A stretch of 64,000 bases of DNA from Riptortus pedestris (Eukaryota; Arthropoda; Insecta; Hemiptera; Alydidae), in the NCBI GenBank assembly GCA_019009955.1, contig CM032229.1, positions 2,980,501 through 3,044,500 of the forward strand, read 5' to 3'. Below are positions 37,390 to 47,889 of the stretch, piece after piece. The position numbers were made by a program, and so were the translations under genes. The notes beneath the pieces were generated by a model that saw only the letters and a list, made by a program, of their open reading frames with translations, did no database searches and had not been told where the DNA came from. Position 1 is the first letter of the stretch; every line of letters starts with the position of its first letter.

Positions 37390-38550
37390 TAAATTTGAAT
37401 TGAACTTCAGAAATTTGCTCACGACAACTCCATATATTCTACCTTCTATCTTTTAAAATAATTTGTATTAGCTAAATGTCGAATGCCTGTTCGTTGAATG
37501 TTTCTTTAATATTTGACCAATGCGTTTTACATTACTTGTAAAATTGTTCGAGTCATATTAATTATGCGGCATTCAGTAAACTATTCCTTCTTTTTCCAGA
37601 AATAAAATTGTGCCCTTTCTTCTCTTTTATTGAGAAAGTTTTCTAGGAATTCCGTTAAATCTCTAATGAACCAAAAACATTGGACTGTAACAAAAATTCG
37701 TATTACTAAATCATTCTGAAGACACATTGCATTTCATAGATTTTTAGTTGTCAGTTGGAGAATTAACCAGATTAATATATTTAATTTACATAAAGTTTAT
37801 TAAATTATCTTTGGCTGGCATGTGCCAGGGCTAGGAAGTCGTTTCGTGTCAAACTAACTTACGTAGTTCATAAAACCACAAGTGTTCTAGTTCCTTCCAG
37901 ATTTTTATATGAAAAAAATATTCAGCGCCCTGAATATTGATTAACGAGCAAAATATATAAGCTAATGTATCGCAATATTCAAATAACGGTCTTTATAATC
38001 AGGAAGATGCGTGTGGCGATACTAGCCGAATGATATAGTTTATCAGGGCCTGAGGAGATATGGCATGAAATGTTTTTTCTCCCAAGGGGTGAATGTATAG
38101 TTGTATGTTTTTATGGCGGCTGAAGGTGTGACGCATAAATCAGAAAAGGGGGGGGGCATCCTTACAATATAATAATATGGCTATCTAATACTCTGAATTA
38201 ATCTGAACCGATCTAGAAGTAGATACAGCTCTCCGGAGATCTTACTAACGTCATATCTCTTTGGTATCTAATACTCATTTACATAAATTTCTCGAATTAA
38301 TAATCGGAGTATAGGACCTATACATTCACCATGTTCGACACCTTCACCCGATGTTAGCGGCTCGCGTTTAGACTTTCATAGCCTCATCCAAACCGAATCC
38401 ATACCGATTTCTCTTCCTCTCATATTATCTTATTTACTTATCAGAAAGGTACTGTTATATATGCCAAATAAAAAAATGTGTTGACTGAAAAAATATATAT
38501 TCATTATGGAGTTGAGACAAGTAGCCACGGAATCTATAAAGCCAATCAAG
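37390..38550. other. intronic, nothing recognised
   Basis: AT-rich, no exon, named repeat or RNA gene seen. A G8 run lies near 38150. Confidence 0.35.
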
Positions 38551-38557
38551 AAATGCC

Positions 38558-39090
38558 TTTTAGCAGATTTCCTTTAAGGGAAATCAACTATTGAGGTAGT
38601 ACTCATGAAGTGATTTTCGAAACATTTCTCCGAATGCACAACATTCCTACTTAAGTACTGACGAAAATATATAGGTTGAAATTTTTATTTCATCGTTATA
38701 ATATAAGCTTTTCAGGAACATTTAAAGATCAGGCTCGTTAACGGCTATAATCAAACTCTTGGGAGGGGTAGGGGAGGGTTACAGGAGGAGAATTTCGAAA
38801 AATCGAAATATCTCCGCTATTATATGCCGGATCGAAAAAGGAATAACCATTAATACTGTAAACCTAATTGTCTAAGTGTTCATATAGAGGTATTTTCTCT
38901 AATATGAATACTAACCGAGATATTTGGTATTTTTTAGTTTTGAGCCTTCATAAAAGCATCACTCCTCATGTTATAATAATAATAAGCTGCCATATCATGA
39001 ACCTCTTAGTTCTAAGCTTTGAAACCAAATACTGCTTGCATAAGACCTATATTACTCGTTTTGCGATGTGTTGTTCATTTTCCTAGAAAA
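38558..39090 (+). mobile_element. HINE-like element, hairpin end lost
   Basis: TTTAGCAGATTTCCTTTAAG then GGAAATCAACTATTGAGG opens it. ATCAGGCTCGTTAACGGCTA, AAATATCTCCGCTATTATAT and ACTAACCGAGATATTTGG follow. Confidence 0.8.
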
Positions 39091-39109
39091 TTGGCCCAGT
39101 TCTTTTAAC

Positions 39110-39300
39110 AATTTAGTAATAAGCGTCTATACAGCTGAGCTTGAAGCCCTGAAACTCGCGACAACATAGCTGAAACTACGGACACGGACATCATAATTTG
39201 CACTGACTCTCTTAGCTCATTACATTCATTAAATACATGTATAGTCTGCATTCACTCATATCGTACACGTTAGACACAATCCAAACATTAACCAAAGGAA
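39110..39300 (+). pseudogene. RNase H relic of a non-LTR retrotransposon
   Basis: Reads VYTAELEALKLATT and, after a frameshift, DIIICTDSLSSLHSLN. These match the S-x-x-x-AEL-x-AI-x-x-A and I-x-TDS-x-S-x-L blocks of RNase H domains in I/Jockey-like elements. Broken frame, about 60 residues. Confidence 0.6.
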
Positions 39301-39594
39301 TAAATATGTATTTGTTACTTGCAAATACAAATATTAGATAAAGCACACAAATAGACAAACTCGCCGTATCAGACACCCAAAAAAGAACATACGGATACTA
39401 CATGTTGTACACATTAAGATATTCAAACCCAAGGAAAACATATGATACTGAATTGGTTGTTTAGAAGAGATGAAGTAGTCTTAAGAAGGTTATGAATTGG
39501 CTATTCTCGACTGGCTCACACTTACTAATATTACTCTATATATACATATATACTATATTACTGCTGTAGTAGTAATGTGTTTCTATTTTGGCAG

Positions 39595-39779
39595 GTGGTG
39601 CTGGTGCAGGGGCATTACCTGTCGTTCCTCCCACTCTGCTCGAGGAATGAGCCTGTGTTCCTGGCAACATGTACACCGGTAGCTATGCCCGAGACGAGGG
39701 AGTGTGTTGTACAGGGTGCTACCAACGTATTCACCACTATACACTCAATGGACATGAAGTTCGTCCACGTAGACAGGAA
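39595..39779 (+). CDS. dysf: dysfusion-like bHLH-PAS factor, internal exon (end of PAS-A, start of PAS-B)
   Basis: Internal coding exon of 185 bp. The acceptor is TTTTGGCAG and the donor is GTAAGT starting at 39780. It starts in phase 0 and ends after two bases of a codon (AA-). The translation starts VVLVQGHYLSFLPLCSRNEP and ends FTTIHSMDMKFVHVDR. The first part is the last PAS-A strands (FGDQK|VVLVQGHY across the junction). The middle, PVFLATCTPVAMPETRECVV, is the linker, and FTTIHSMDMKFVHVD is the first strand of PAS-B. The phases fit the exon at 28090. An in-frame TAA would follow if the intron were retained, which supports splicing at 39779/39780. I could not find the exon continuing PAS-B in the remaining 24 kb. 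The following intron therefore probably runs beyond the window, or I missed a short exon. Confidence 0.88.
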
Positions 39780-40900
39780 GTAAGTACACATTATATTTTA
39801 CTAACTCAACATATAGTGATATATAAGTAAGAATAGAAAGTTCAAAGTGAGAATCACCAAAATTGTGTCTCAGTATCAATTTTGTTGTCCAGTAATCGTG
39901 GAAAAGGGCAATTTATTTGCTACTAAACATCTCATATCCATATCCATACCCTTACTATTATATGTCTCCTTAAACTGTTAAACTATGGTTAAAGGAAAGG
40001 GGTGGACGAAATATAATCTAGAATAATGAAAATAAATAAGGTAACTAAACAATAATTAATACCACAAATAAAAAAATTTAAAATAATTAATTCTGTAATT
40101 ACTCTCACCTTGAGTTTGAATTCTCTAGCGCCCTGGATTCTCAAAGTGGTCGGTACAGATCCCCTGGGGTTATGGCTAATAAAGATCCTTGTGGTACTCC
40201 TGCTCTATTTATGACTCAATACAGAAATATATATTAGAGAGAGAGAGGGGGGGGGAGTATGTGGTCCTGTATTAAGCCATTAGAGAGAAGGGAGAGGGTG
40301 AGAGATGTGAGGAGCACCTAACATTCTTCCCTCACTCCACCTCATAAGGACCTAGCCAACATCTTCCTTTTATTCGGTTTGTCATAAGCTTTCTTCTTAG
40401 CCTCTCCTTGCTCGGGCATCGGCAGCCCTCAGCTAGTTTTTAGCTTCTATTTAAGCCAGCTTAGTCATTTATTGGCGACTCAATGCTTTTTACCGCTGGC
40501 TTATTTTTTTCCCAACTAGTTTACAGCAAAAAAAAAGGAAAAGTAGCAAGGATTGAACATGGAATACTCACTTGCTCTTCGAACCAGGTGCTTCTTTCTC
40601 CAATTAAGTTTAAAAAGGGAAAATGTAAAAACCAACACCAGAAAGGTGCATTATTGGCTCGAAGCTTGTCTCTTTTTTCTTCAGCTCTCTCTAGGCCTGT
40701 TTTGAATTAGGAATTTGAAAGCCTTCCGTTTATTTTCTCAAGCTTAAGCCGAACGTGAACCAGGTGTGTTCAGGCGTTGCTTCTTTGGGAATGCACTGAA
40801 AAACACTCACTACATTCCAGGCGTTTCACGAGAAAAAAAATAAATTTACTTGAAAGTGACCTTTTTGGCCAAATGATCCATGTGTACTTGGAAACATTGC
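39780..40900. other. start of the downstream dysf intron, nothing recognised
   Basis: After donor GTAAGT at 39780. Contains a GA/G-rich run near 40238-40257. The short + frames have no recognised motif. Confidence 0.4.
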
Positions 40901-40904
40901 TAAT

Positions 40905-41100
40905 CAAGTTAAGTCATCTTACAAGAGAGGTTAGGGAACCCGAAAATTCAAAAAATTCCGAAACTTTGTGCGCAAGTAGAATAGTTCGTCCGTAATGCAA
41001 AACTATTTTCTGCTTGTACGGAATTACGATATGAGTGGGTAAAATCACCTCTTGGTAAAGAACGGTTTTTATATTTCTGACGGAATATTTTTAAAACATT
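40905..41100 (+). repeat. coding-like repeat, copy 1 (inverted pair with 41535-41740)
   Basis: Translates as HLTREVREPENSKNS and, in a shifted frame, VKSPLGKERFLYF. It matches the minus strand of 41535-41740 at nucleotide and peptide level. Family unknown to me. Confidence 0.65.
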
Positions 41101-41534
41101 AATAGATTTAAAAAAAGGATCAAATAATAGTTTTATGGTTTTTAATGTACTGTGCAATCAGATTTCTTTTTCCTTTATTGTACATCGCTATGCATTCATT
41201 TCTTCATGATTCGCTGCTTACGAAGTCAGTTGCTTCGGAAGAGAGTAAAATTTCGAAATATATAACTTGAAAGTACATTAAAATTTATATGCGAAATACA
41301 ATAAAGATATTTAAAGCTTATTTTAAAAAATGTGATCGGAATACAACTTTATCTATATAAGGATGAAATTGTAGTTAAATATACTATATGATTCATTATA
41401 AACAAATTTTTAAAATTTTTAAAACCTGAGGTGGGAAGGATAACTTTTGAAAAATATCATATATAAAAAAAAATCTGACAACACAGTTTTATAGTACACT
41501 AGAAGCCATAAAATTATCGTTAACGATTTTTTTT

Positions 41535-41740
41535 TTAATATCTCTCACCATTTTAACAATATTTGCTGAGAAATATAAACCCACTTCTTTTAATGGGCGA
41601 TTTTACAAACAACAAAAAATAGTTTCGTATTACGGATGAACTTACTCTAATTTCATACAAAGTATCAGAATCAAAAGATTCTGGGGAAATTCTTGGATTC
41701 CTTACCTCCCTTGTTAGTGTTTTAAATGCACAATAGTCGT
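41535..41740 (-). repeat. coding-like repeat, copy 2 (inverted)
   Basis: Part of a 94-codon minus-strand frame (41837 down to 41553) containing LTREVRNPRISPESFDSDTL, then YEIRVSSSVIRNYF and VKSPIKRSGFIF. Similarity to copy 1 is stronger in protein wording than chance alignment would give. It looks like the end of a decayed element's ORF. Confidence 0.65.
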
Positions 41741-41889
41741 CTATTGCGTGTATTGGATCATGCCATTGAATATAAATATTGCATATGTTTACACATGCAG
41801 AACGCAATCCCTTGTACTTTCTGTGTACTTCTTGCACTCAAGTTAGCCATGTCAGTTAAGGACTACAATTGGTATAACAGGGTATTAGG

Positions 41890-41990
41890 AATTTCTTGAC
41901 GTACTCATCATATAAAATCCTTAGTCCTACCCTGGTTAGAAAAGGATGGTAACCTTTAGATATACCGTTTCAACTGATCGTAATATATTC
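41890..41990 (+). repeat. tRNA-derived SINE, 3' fragment
   Basis: CATATAAAATCCTTAGTCCT, ACCCTGGTTAGAAAAGGATG and GTAACCTTTAGATATACCG. Confidence 0.7.
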
Positions 41991-42144
41991 TTTTTTTGAT
42001 TTTAAGACAAGCATATTGCAGATTTTTATTTTGTTTTTCTGAGACTGCTGACAATTAAAGAAAAAAAAGTCAGTTCAGCGAAATGAGTAAGATTTTTGCG
42101 AGCTGATTATTGTGGAGCTTGTTACGGATGATGTTATCTGACGA

Positions 42145-42145
42145 T

Positions 42146-42177
<32 letters not shown>

Positions 42178-42212
42178 GAGAGAGAGAGAGAGAGAGAGGG
42201 AGGGAGGGAGGG
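42145..42212. repeat. GA-rich simple repeat
   Basis: (GA)n ending in (GGGA)n. Confidence 0.9.
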
Positions 42213-42483
42213 CTGGGGACAGGAGCGAGAGCAACCCGTTCTTAATAAGTAGGTAGTGCTCGATTCCAAAGCCAGGGTGAGCGCTTTTTCCCTTTCAATT
42301 GAGCCAATGGGAGGAATAAAAATTCACGGCCAATTAGCCTTTTATTAATTGGGAAGAGAGTTGGTTGGTAGATGGGAGTAAATTACAGGGGGGGCGGTGG
42401 CTTATGATTGATGGTGGCAGAGTTTCCCAGGCCCCAATAATTCGGGGGAGTTTTTGTAGCTAGGCTCATCACAAGTCTCCCCC

Positions 42484-42487
<4 letters not shown>

Positions 42488-42544
<57 letters not shown>

Positions 42545-42546
42545 AC
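42488..42546. repeat. compound (CT)n(CA)n microsatellite
   Basis: CT dinucleotides to about 42520, then CA to 42546. An antisense frame of 89 codons across it is largely repeat-derived. Confidence 0.95.
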
Positions 42547-43039
42547 CGTCCTATCAGGGGGCACCGAGAATGGTAGGCTCTTCTCAGCAATTGCTCTCAT
42601 TAAGATAGCAGAATACATTACCGAATATCTGACATTCAAAGCGTGTTCAGTTATCACAAAATTACTTCCCTGGTTAAAAAAAACAAAAACAAAAAACAAC
42701 ATTCCGATTGAAGTGTTGGGGAAAACAATAAGCACCACAATTTAACTTGACATAACTACATGTCATCATCAACTTCTGAAAACATTTACGTTACCTTCCA
42801 TGAAGAGTCAAGAAAAAGATAACCGAACTGTCTTATGTGACTTTAAACAAACATCTTTGTTTCCCAACAAACAAAGTTTAACACAAAGACGACTGGCAGT
42901 TCCAAAACTCTTCTATGTTTGAAAAAATCTACTGGATAACAGCTCTGATCAATAACGTACCAATCAAATTACTCGGCAGAACAAATAATACGATATACAT
43001 TTAAGACTCGTTGCAATCCAAGACAATGGTCCAAAAGAA

Positions 43040-43510
43040 GTCACACTTCGCACTGACTCTCAAGTTCTTTAATCAAATAATAAGTTCATCTTTGATGAAA
43101 AAAATAATAGCCACACACGATAGGGTCACAAATGATTTCGGAAATATACAGACTTAAAATTTAGCTATTACGTGGATACGTGGACATGAAAACATTCCAC
43201 AAAGTACAGCAGTTGATGCCCTAGCGAAGTAATCTACTAACCGAAATCTTATTAATATGACCACAATGTGTCCAGCACATCATACGTGCACGGTACCGTC
43301 CATCGCCTCCTTACGCCATTTGCCGGAGATAAGGGAAGCGGTCAAAGCATGTCTCTTCTTACGAGAATGGCTGGTGAGGTAGTACTGACACGACTCAGAA
43401 TTGGACACACTCCTAACACAAGCCTTCTTAATGACTAGACACGGCCCAACTATACCTACTGCACTACTCCACTCACTCTTAAGCACATGCTCACAGACAG
43501 CGAATATTTA
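43040..43510 (+). pseudogene. RNase H and C-terminal relic of a non-LTR retrotransposon
   Basis: In order: TLRTDSQVL near 43046; WIRGHENIPQSTAVDALAK at 43173-43229 (RNase H W-x-P-x-H-x-G-I-x-GN-E-x-AD-x-x-AK block) followed by a stop; LTRLRIGHTPNTSLLND at 43385-43435; and RPNYTYCTTPLTLKHMLTD ending near 43500. The last two are the LTRLRIGHTxLTHxxLL and C-x-x-C-x-x-PLTxxHIL motifs of I/Jockey-type elements. Frameshifts and stops show it is dead. It may belong to the same family as the relic at 39.1 kb. Confidence 0.75.
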
Positions 43511-43744
43511 CACTTCACGACAGATGTAGTAAACTCACAAATATGAGTTATTATTTACAGTTTTTCATTTTGTGTAATTGTTCATAATTTTCTTAGGATA
43601 TGTATTTGTGCAATGGCAATTTAAATTCGTTCATTCATTTTAGCTCTCTGTTTCTTTAATTTTTCTCCGTTCAATTTAATTTTTTTTAATAAATCTTGTA
43701 TTGTTTATATAATTAAACAATACATCTAGCACATTCTAAATCTA

Positions 43745-43842
43745 GCGCATTTGCGTTGTTGTAGAGTGAGGAGTTCGATTTCCGCCCGGGCAATAGGATT
43801 TTATTTAGTGACGAACTCATTAAATAAAATCCTTAGTTTCAA
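43745..43842 (+). repeat. tRNA-derived SINE, head and mid-body
   Basis: B box GAGTTCGATTTCCGCC, then GGGCAATAGGATTTTATTTA and GTGACGAACTCATTAAATAA. Confidence 0.8.
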
Positions 43843-43914
43843 ACTATACGATCGGTTTAGTGAGTAAAATTCACATATTTTTTCCCCTCAAAATTTAAAA
43901 AAATAAATAAATAA

Positions 43915-44052
43915 AATTAAATTATTTATTAACGTCCACTTTCTTCAATTAAGGCTAATTGGGACTGGCTATCTACAGGTTACCACCCTTTTCTAGCCGG
44001 GGTGGGACTAAGGAATTTATTTAGTGAATTCCGTCACTAAATAAAGTGGGCA
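43915..44052 (-). repeat. tRNA-derived SINE, inverted 3' part
   Basis: ATTTATTAACGTCCACTTTC, GGCTAATTGGGACTGGCTAT, CTACAGGTTACCACCCTTTT, then GTCACTAAATAAA. Confidence 0.85.
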
Positions 44053-44204
44053 TAAAATTTAGTGAATACCAAGTGCATATGCGTCAAATACAGAGCAAGT
44101 CAAAACGTGCCTGAAATACTTGTTCGCTCGAACTCATAATCTTGCATGAACTTGTTCACGCTAATCGACTTGTTGAGTTTTTTTTATAAGTGCAACAAAG
44201 ATAC

Positions 44205-44282
44205 TTCCTAGGGTGGTAACCTGTAGATAACCCGTCTGAATGATTAATACTATCAAAACGTGGACGATAATAAATAATTAAT
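44205..44282 (+). repeat. tRNA-derived SINE, 3' fragment
   Basis: GGGTGGTAACCTGTAGATAA, CCCGTCTGAATG and GTGGACGATAATAAATAATT. Confidence 0.8.
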
Positions 44283-44344
44283 TTGAACATATATCAACAA
44301 ATGTTGTTATTTCTTAAAAGTTCACGATGAGCTACCACAGCAAA

Positions 44345-44432
44345 AGGATTTTATTTGATGTATTCGTCACTAAATAAATTACTATCACACCCGTGGGAAT
44401 AGAACTGGGCGTTCTAGGTCTACCATTATAGG
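44345..44432 (-). repeat. tRNA-derived SINE, inverted mid-body fragment
   Basis: GTCACTAAATAAATTACTAT, CCCGTGGGAATAGAACTG and TTCTAGGTCTACC. Confidence 0.75.
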
Positions 44433-44440
44433 TGAATATA

Positions 44441-44644
44441 ACGTTATTTATTACCGTCCATTTTCAGCTATTACAGCTAATTTGGGTTATTTACAGGTTT
44501 TATATATATATGGTTAGTATTTTATTTAAGGAGGTCGTCACTAAATAAATTACTATTGCCCAGGTGGGAATCGAACTTGTCACTCTACGTTTACCAAGAG
44601 AGATGAATGCCAATGCCATAAGCCACACGGCTTACCTGAGCCCC
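44441..44644 (-). repeat. tRNA-derived SINE, inverted, with intact tRNA-like head
   Basis: Read on the minus strand, the head is GGGGCTCAGGTAAGCCGTGT then GGCTTATGGCATTGGC. The B box is AAGTTCGATTCCCACC and the 3' tail AATAACGT. An A-box-like TAAGCCGTGTGG and the B box sit at tRNA spacing, the best evidence in the window that the SINE head is tRNA-derived (possibly from a tRNA with a long variable arm, by inference). Confidence 0.85.
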
Positions 44645-45034
44645 ATTAAAAACAAATAAATGGATTATGAGTAATTTCCACCATTTTATTCCAAACCTTT
44701 CGAGTACGAGGGTAAGAATCACCGCATTTCGCTAACACATACAAGTATTTTTAAGGATATGCTTCTGACAGCTGCACAATTAGCCAACAGTTTAAGTTTA
44801 GTTTATATAGCCAGATAAATGAGTAGTATATACTAAGAAGAGTCTATCCTATGCTAGATAATTATGTATTTGTTTACCATCAGCGAGACGAGTGCTGTAC
44901 CGTGCTCAGCTGTCTCCTTCATCCTCCCAAGATGCTATTAGTGCCTGCCAACATCCCATCTCCCAACATATCTAATTACCCCATCACTTATACTTACATC
45001 TGACTACTTAGGATATATAATGGAATCTTTAGCG

Positions 45035-45058
45035 ATAACGTTTTCTAGAAAACGTTAT
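45035..45058. repeat. perfect 24-bp palindrome
   Basis: ATAACGTTTTCT followed directly by its exact complement. The centre TTCTAGAA is a paired inverted GAA/TTC unit like half of a heat-shock element; function is unknown. Confidence 0.8.
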
Positions 45059-45059
45059 T

Positions 45060-47710
45060 TTTCAGAGTAACATTAAGTAAACAGTATATCATCATCAAAA
45101 TCCCAAAGTTTTGTGTTTCATCCGAAAGTTTGACGTATTCGAAAACAAGATTCCAGGTCTCACTCTTTCCCTTGTCCCATTAACCGTACATTTTTAGTTC
45201 AACTTATTTTGGTGATACTACTGTAAATTCCTTATTATTACAATTCACATTGTCTTATTTATGCTAGTTATTTCAAATTCTGGATTTTCCTCGTTAGAAA
45301 GTCATATGTTAGTCTATGACAACTACATCTCCTAATACTTCATGATATTCATGGTTATTTGGGTTTCAATGTTTACGTATTTTATTGACGGATAACAGTA
45401 ATTACATAGACAAAGACATTACACATCTAAAAAACATTAATATGTAAAACAGACTTTAGTCTATAATTTCAACATACTATTCTTCATTTTTCTATTATGT
45501 TAGGGGGCTGAATGTATTTGTTTTATTTTTAATTATTGATTTTTTTGTGTTTCTTGTTTTCATTATTTTGTTAAATAAAATAAAATACATTTTACCCTGT
45601 ATTTATATTTACATTGATGATATTTTACCCTGATTTACTCTGATGTTTTCAAACGCTAAACGTTTTCATACTTATTGAGAGACTTTGGAATGCTAACGGT
45701 GTCAGAAAAGACTATTCGATTGCTCATTTCAGATATCTCTACATGCTTTTTTCCTTTTCGTTTATTTTTTTTTTTAATGTTTTCCTTTTTTATGTATGGC
45801 TACTGATTGATAAATGAAGCGCCGTCGTTGCGGAACTCATTTAAATAACAAATAAAAATGTAAAAACATTGGCAGGATCAATATGAAATATTTTTATATT
45901 GTCCCGATGAGGGTACAACCTGGCTCAGTAGCTTGTTTCTTGGGGGAAGTCTGTTTAACAGTAAAGAACCAACATACATTACATTATACTTCAAACGTAG
46001 AATTCCGATGATAAATCATGGTCAGAGGAACTTCAGGTTCCGTGGAACTTTCAGAAGACAAATCTCCTCGGATCTATTCATCCAGACTTTAGGATCCATG
46101 GACCTTTCGCTTGTAATCCTGGGCCTGTATGCCTGAAGGCTGTTTGAAATCATGGACGGAAGCATTGACGATTACAAATTGAAGGGAGACAAAGTCCAGT
46201 CCACATGTGTAGAGGAATATACGGAAAGCTACCTCTATGAAGTAGAACATAGGGTGAGAGGCAACGGAGCTCATTGATACATAAAGCGGAAGATGGTCTG
46301 AAAACCATGGAGACTGCTGACCGGAAGGATTCCAAGACTCTGTCAGTTAGACCAAGGTCGTTAAGGAATTGCAGCATACGCTTGCATGAAAATTAAATAG
46401 GACTTCGAAGTTGCCTTACAACCACAGGCATTTCTGATGGGGATTTGGCAGACCAAGACTCCAGAGACTCTTATTCTTCTCATGACTCGATGAGTGAAAC
46501 CTACAAGGACTAAGGTTAAAGATGATAAAGATACGGAGTATTTGCATAGAGCCTGGGCATTTCAGTTCCCAACCGAATGCAACCCCTATAGGTCAGGCAT
46601 TTCTTCCCAACCTACCTTATCGCCCCATCAATCCACCTCGTTTCATTATTGAAAAATTCATGAATGAATAGTTCATCTATATATTAAGTTATGTCATGGT
46701 TGGCGTCTAACCATAACCTAAAACCGAACTTGGTTTCTCTTTAAAATACAATATGAAGTGTGTAGGTGGAGAAGAGAAAGCGTCAGGAACTCAAAGGTTG
46801 ACTTATATCTTTCCAAATTACAAGTACACTAGTAATTGTAGTTGGCAATTTTAACGAGAAAGTACGTAACATTGCTCAAGTCGGAAAATCTGTGTTTTCG
46901 AATGAATTTAAAATTTAATAAACATAAATAAGTATTTATTATAAACTGAATGAACATTGTAATTCATGTCCCTTTTCGTGATCTAAGTAAAATCCCCGTT
47001 TTTGGTAAATTCTTTGACGATATCCACAGGCCATCCCAGAACAAGAAACTACCCCGTGAGCTTCGATTGTTGAAACTTTTCTATCTTCTCAAAGGTATGC
47101 CAGCAGTAAAGTCCAGATGTAAATTATAATTTTTATTAAAATGGTTGTCATTTAGTAAGGAAATATAATTTAAGAGAAAATGTAGACGAATGGCAACTTT
47201 CAATTGGTTTTCCTTTTGAGAACAGCTATAAAATATAATAAAAGGATCTTTAAATATCCAAAAAAGAAATATTATCTTCAACATTTTGTTGCATTCTATT
47301 TTGTATTTCTCTCATAATAAGAAACCTAACCACAATGCTTTGAAATTAAAGCTGTACGTGAGCTTTATGTATCTTAAATGAAAATCTATTGAAGGAGTGG
47401 GGCTTAATTGAAGAGTAAAAATATGTATATGTCAAGTTAGAGAAATGTTGTATGAAAACAGTAGTAGTACATTACTTAGCGAATAACTTTCATGGGACTC
47501 AGGTCCCAAGCTTCGAGGTAAATAAACTTACCCAGACTGAGAGCAACTAACCAATAACAGTGTAGATAAATACAGGAGATTTCCATACGCTACCTTATAA
47601 AACTTTCCCTAAGCTTGACAAAGGTGCTCCCTCATCGAAATCGGTGTACTCGGTGGCCAGCCAGTAGTGAGGTTATGTACCGAAAGATTTGACCATAGCA
47701 TAATTCGAAA
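45060..47710. other. intronic or flanking, nothing recognised
   Basis: Mostly AT-rich. 45.9-46.5 kb is more GC-balanced, with overlapping short frames on both strands but no motif that I recognise. Confidence 0.3.
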
Positions 47711-47716
47711 TGGGGG

Positions 47717-47886
47717 TTCAGGTTAGCCTCTTGTGTTAAGGCGAATGCTTTAATCTCACATGGTAAACCTAGCGTGTTGAGTTCGATTCCCACCTGGGCA
47801 ACGAACTCTCTAAATAAAATCCTTAGTCCCATCCTGGCTACAAAATGGTGGTAACTTCTAGAGAACCCGTTCCCAATAAGTCACAG
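47717..47886 (+). repeat. tRNA-derived SINE, near full length
   Basis: TTCAGGTTAGCCTCTTGTGT, then TAAGGCGAATGCTTTAATCT, CTCACATGGTAAACCTAGCG, GAGTTCGATTCCCACCTGGG and GGTGGTAACTTCTAGAG. Confidence 0.85.
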
Positions 47887-47889
47887 TTC

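Larger units (their letters stand above)
28270..39594 (+). other. dysf intron of 11,325 bp between the two PAS exons
   Basis: Bounded by GTAAAC and TTGGCAG, phase 0. Roughly half consists of Helitron-like (HINE-like) copies and fragments, concentrated at 29.7-30.5, 32.0-33.2, 33.6-37.4 and 38.6-39.1 kb. A non-LTR RNase H relic lies at 39.1-39.3 kb. The remaining stretches, 28.27-29.68, 30.53-32.03 and 37.39-38.55 kb, show no gene. 31.18-31.40 kb is more GC-balanced than its surroundings. Confidence 0.8.
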
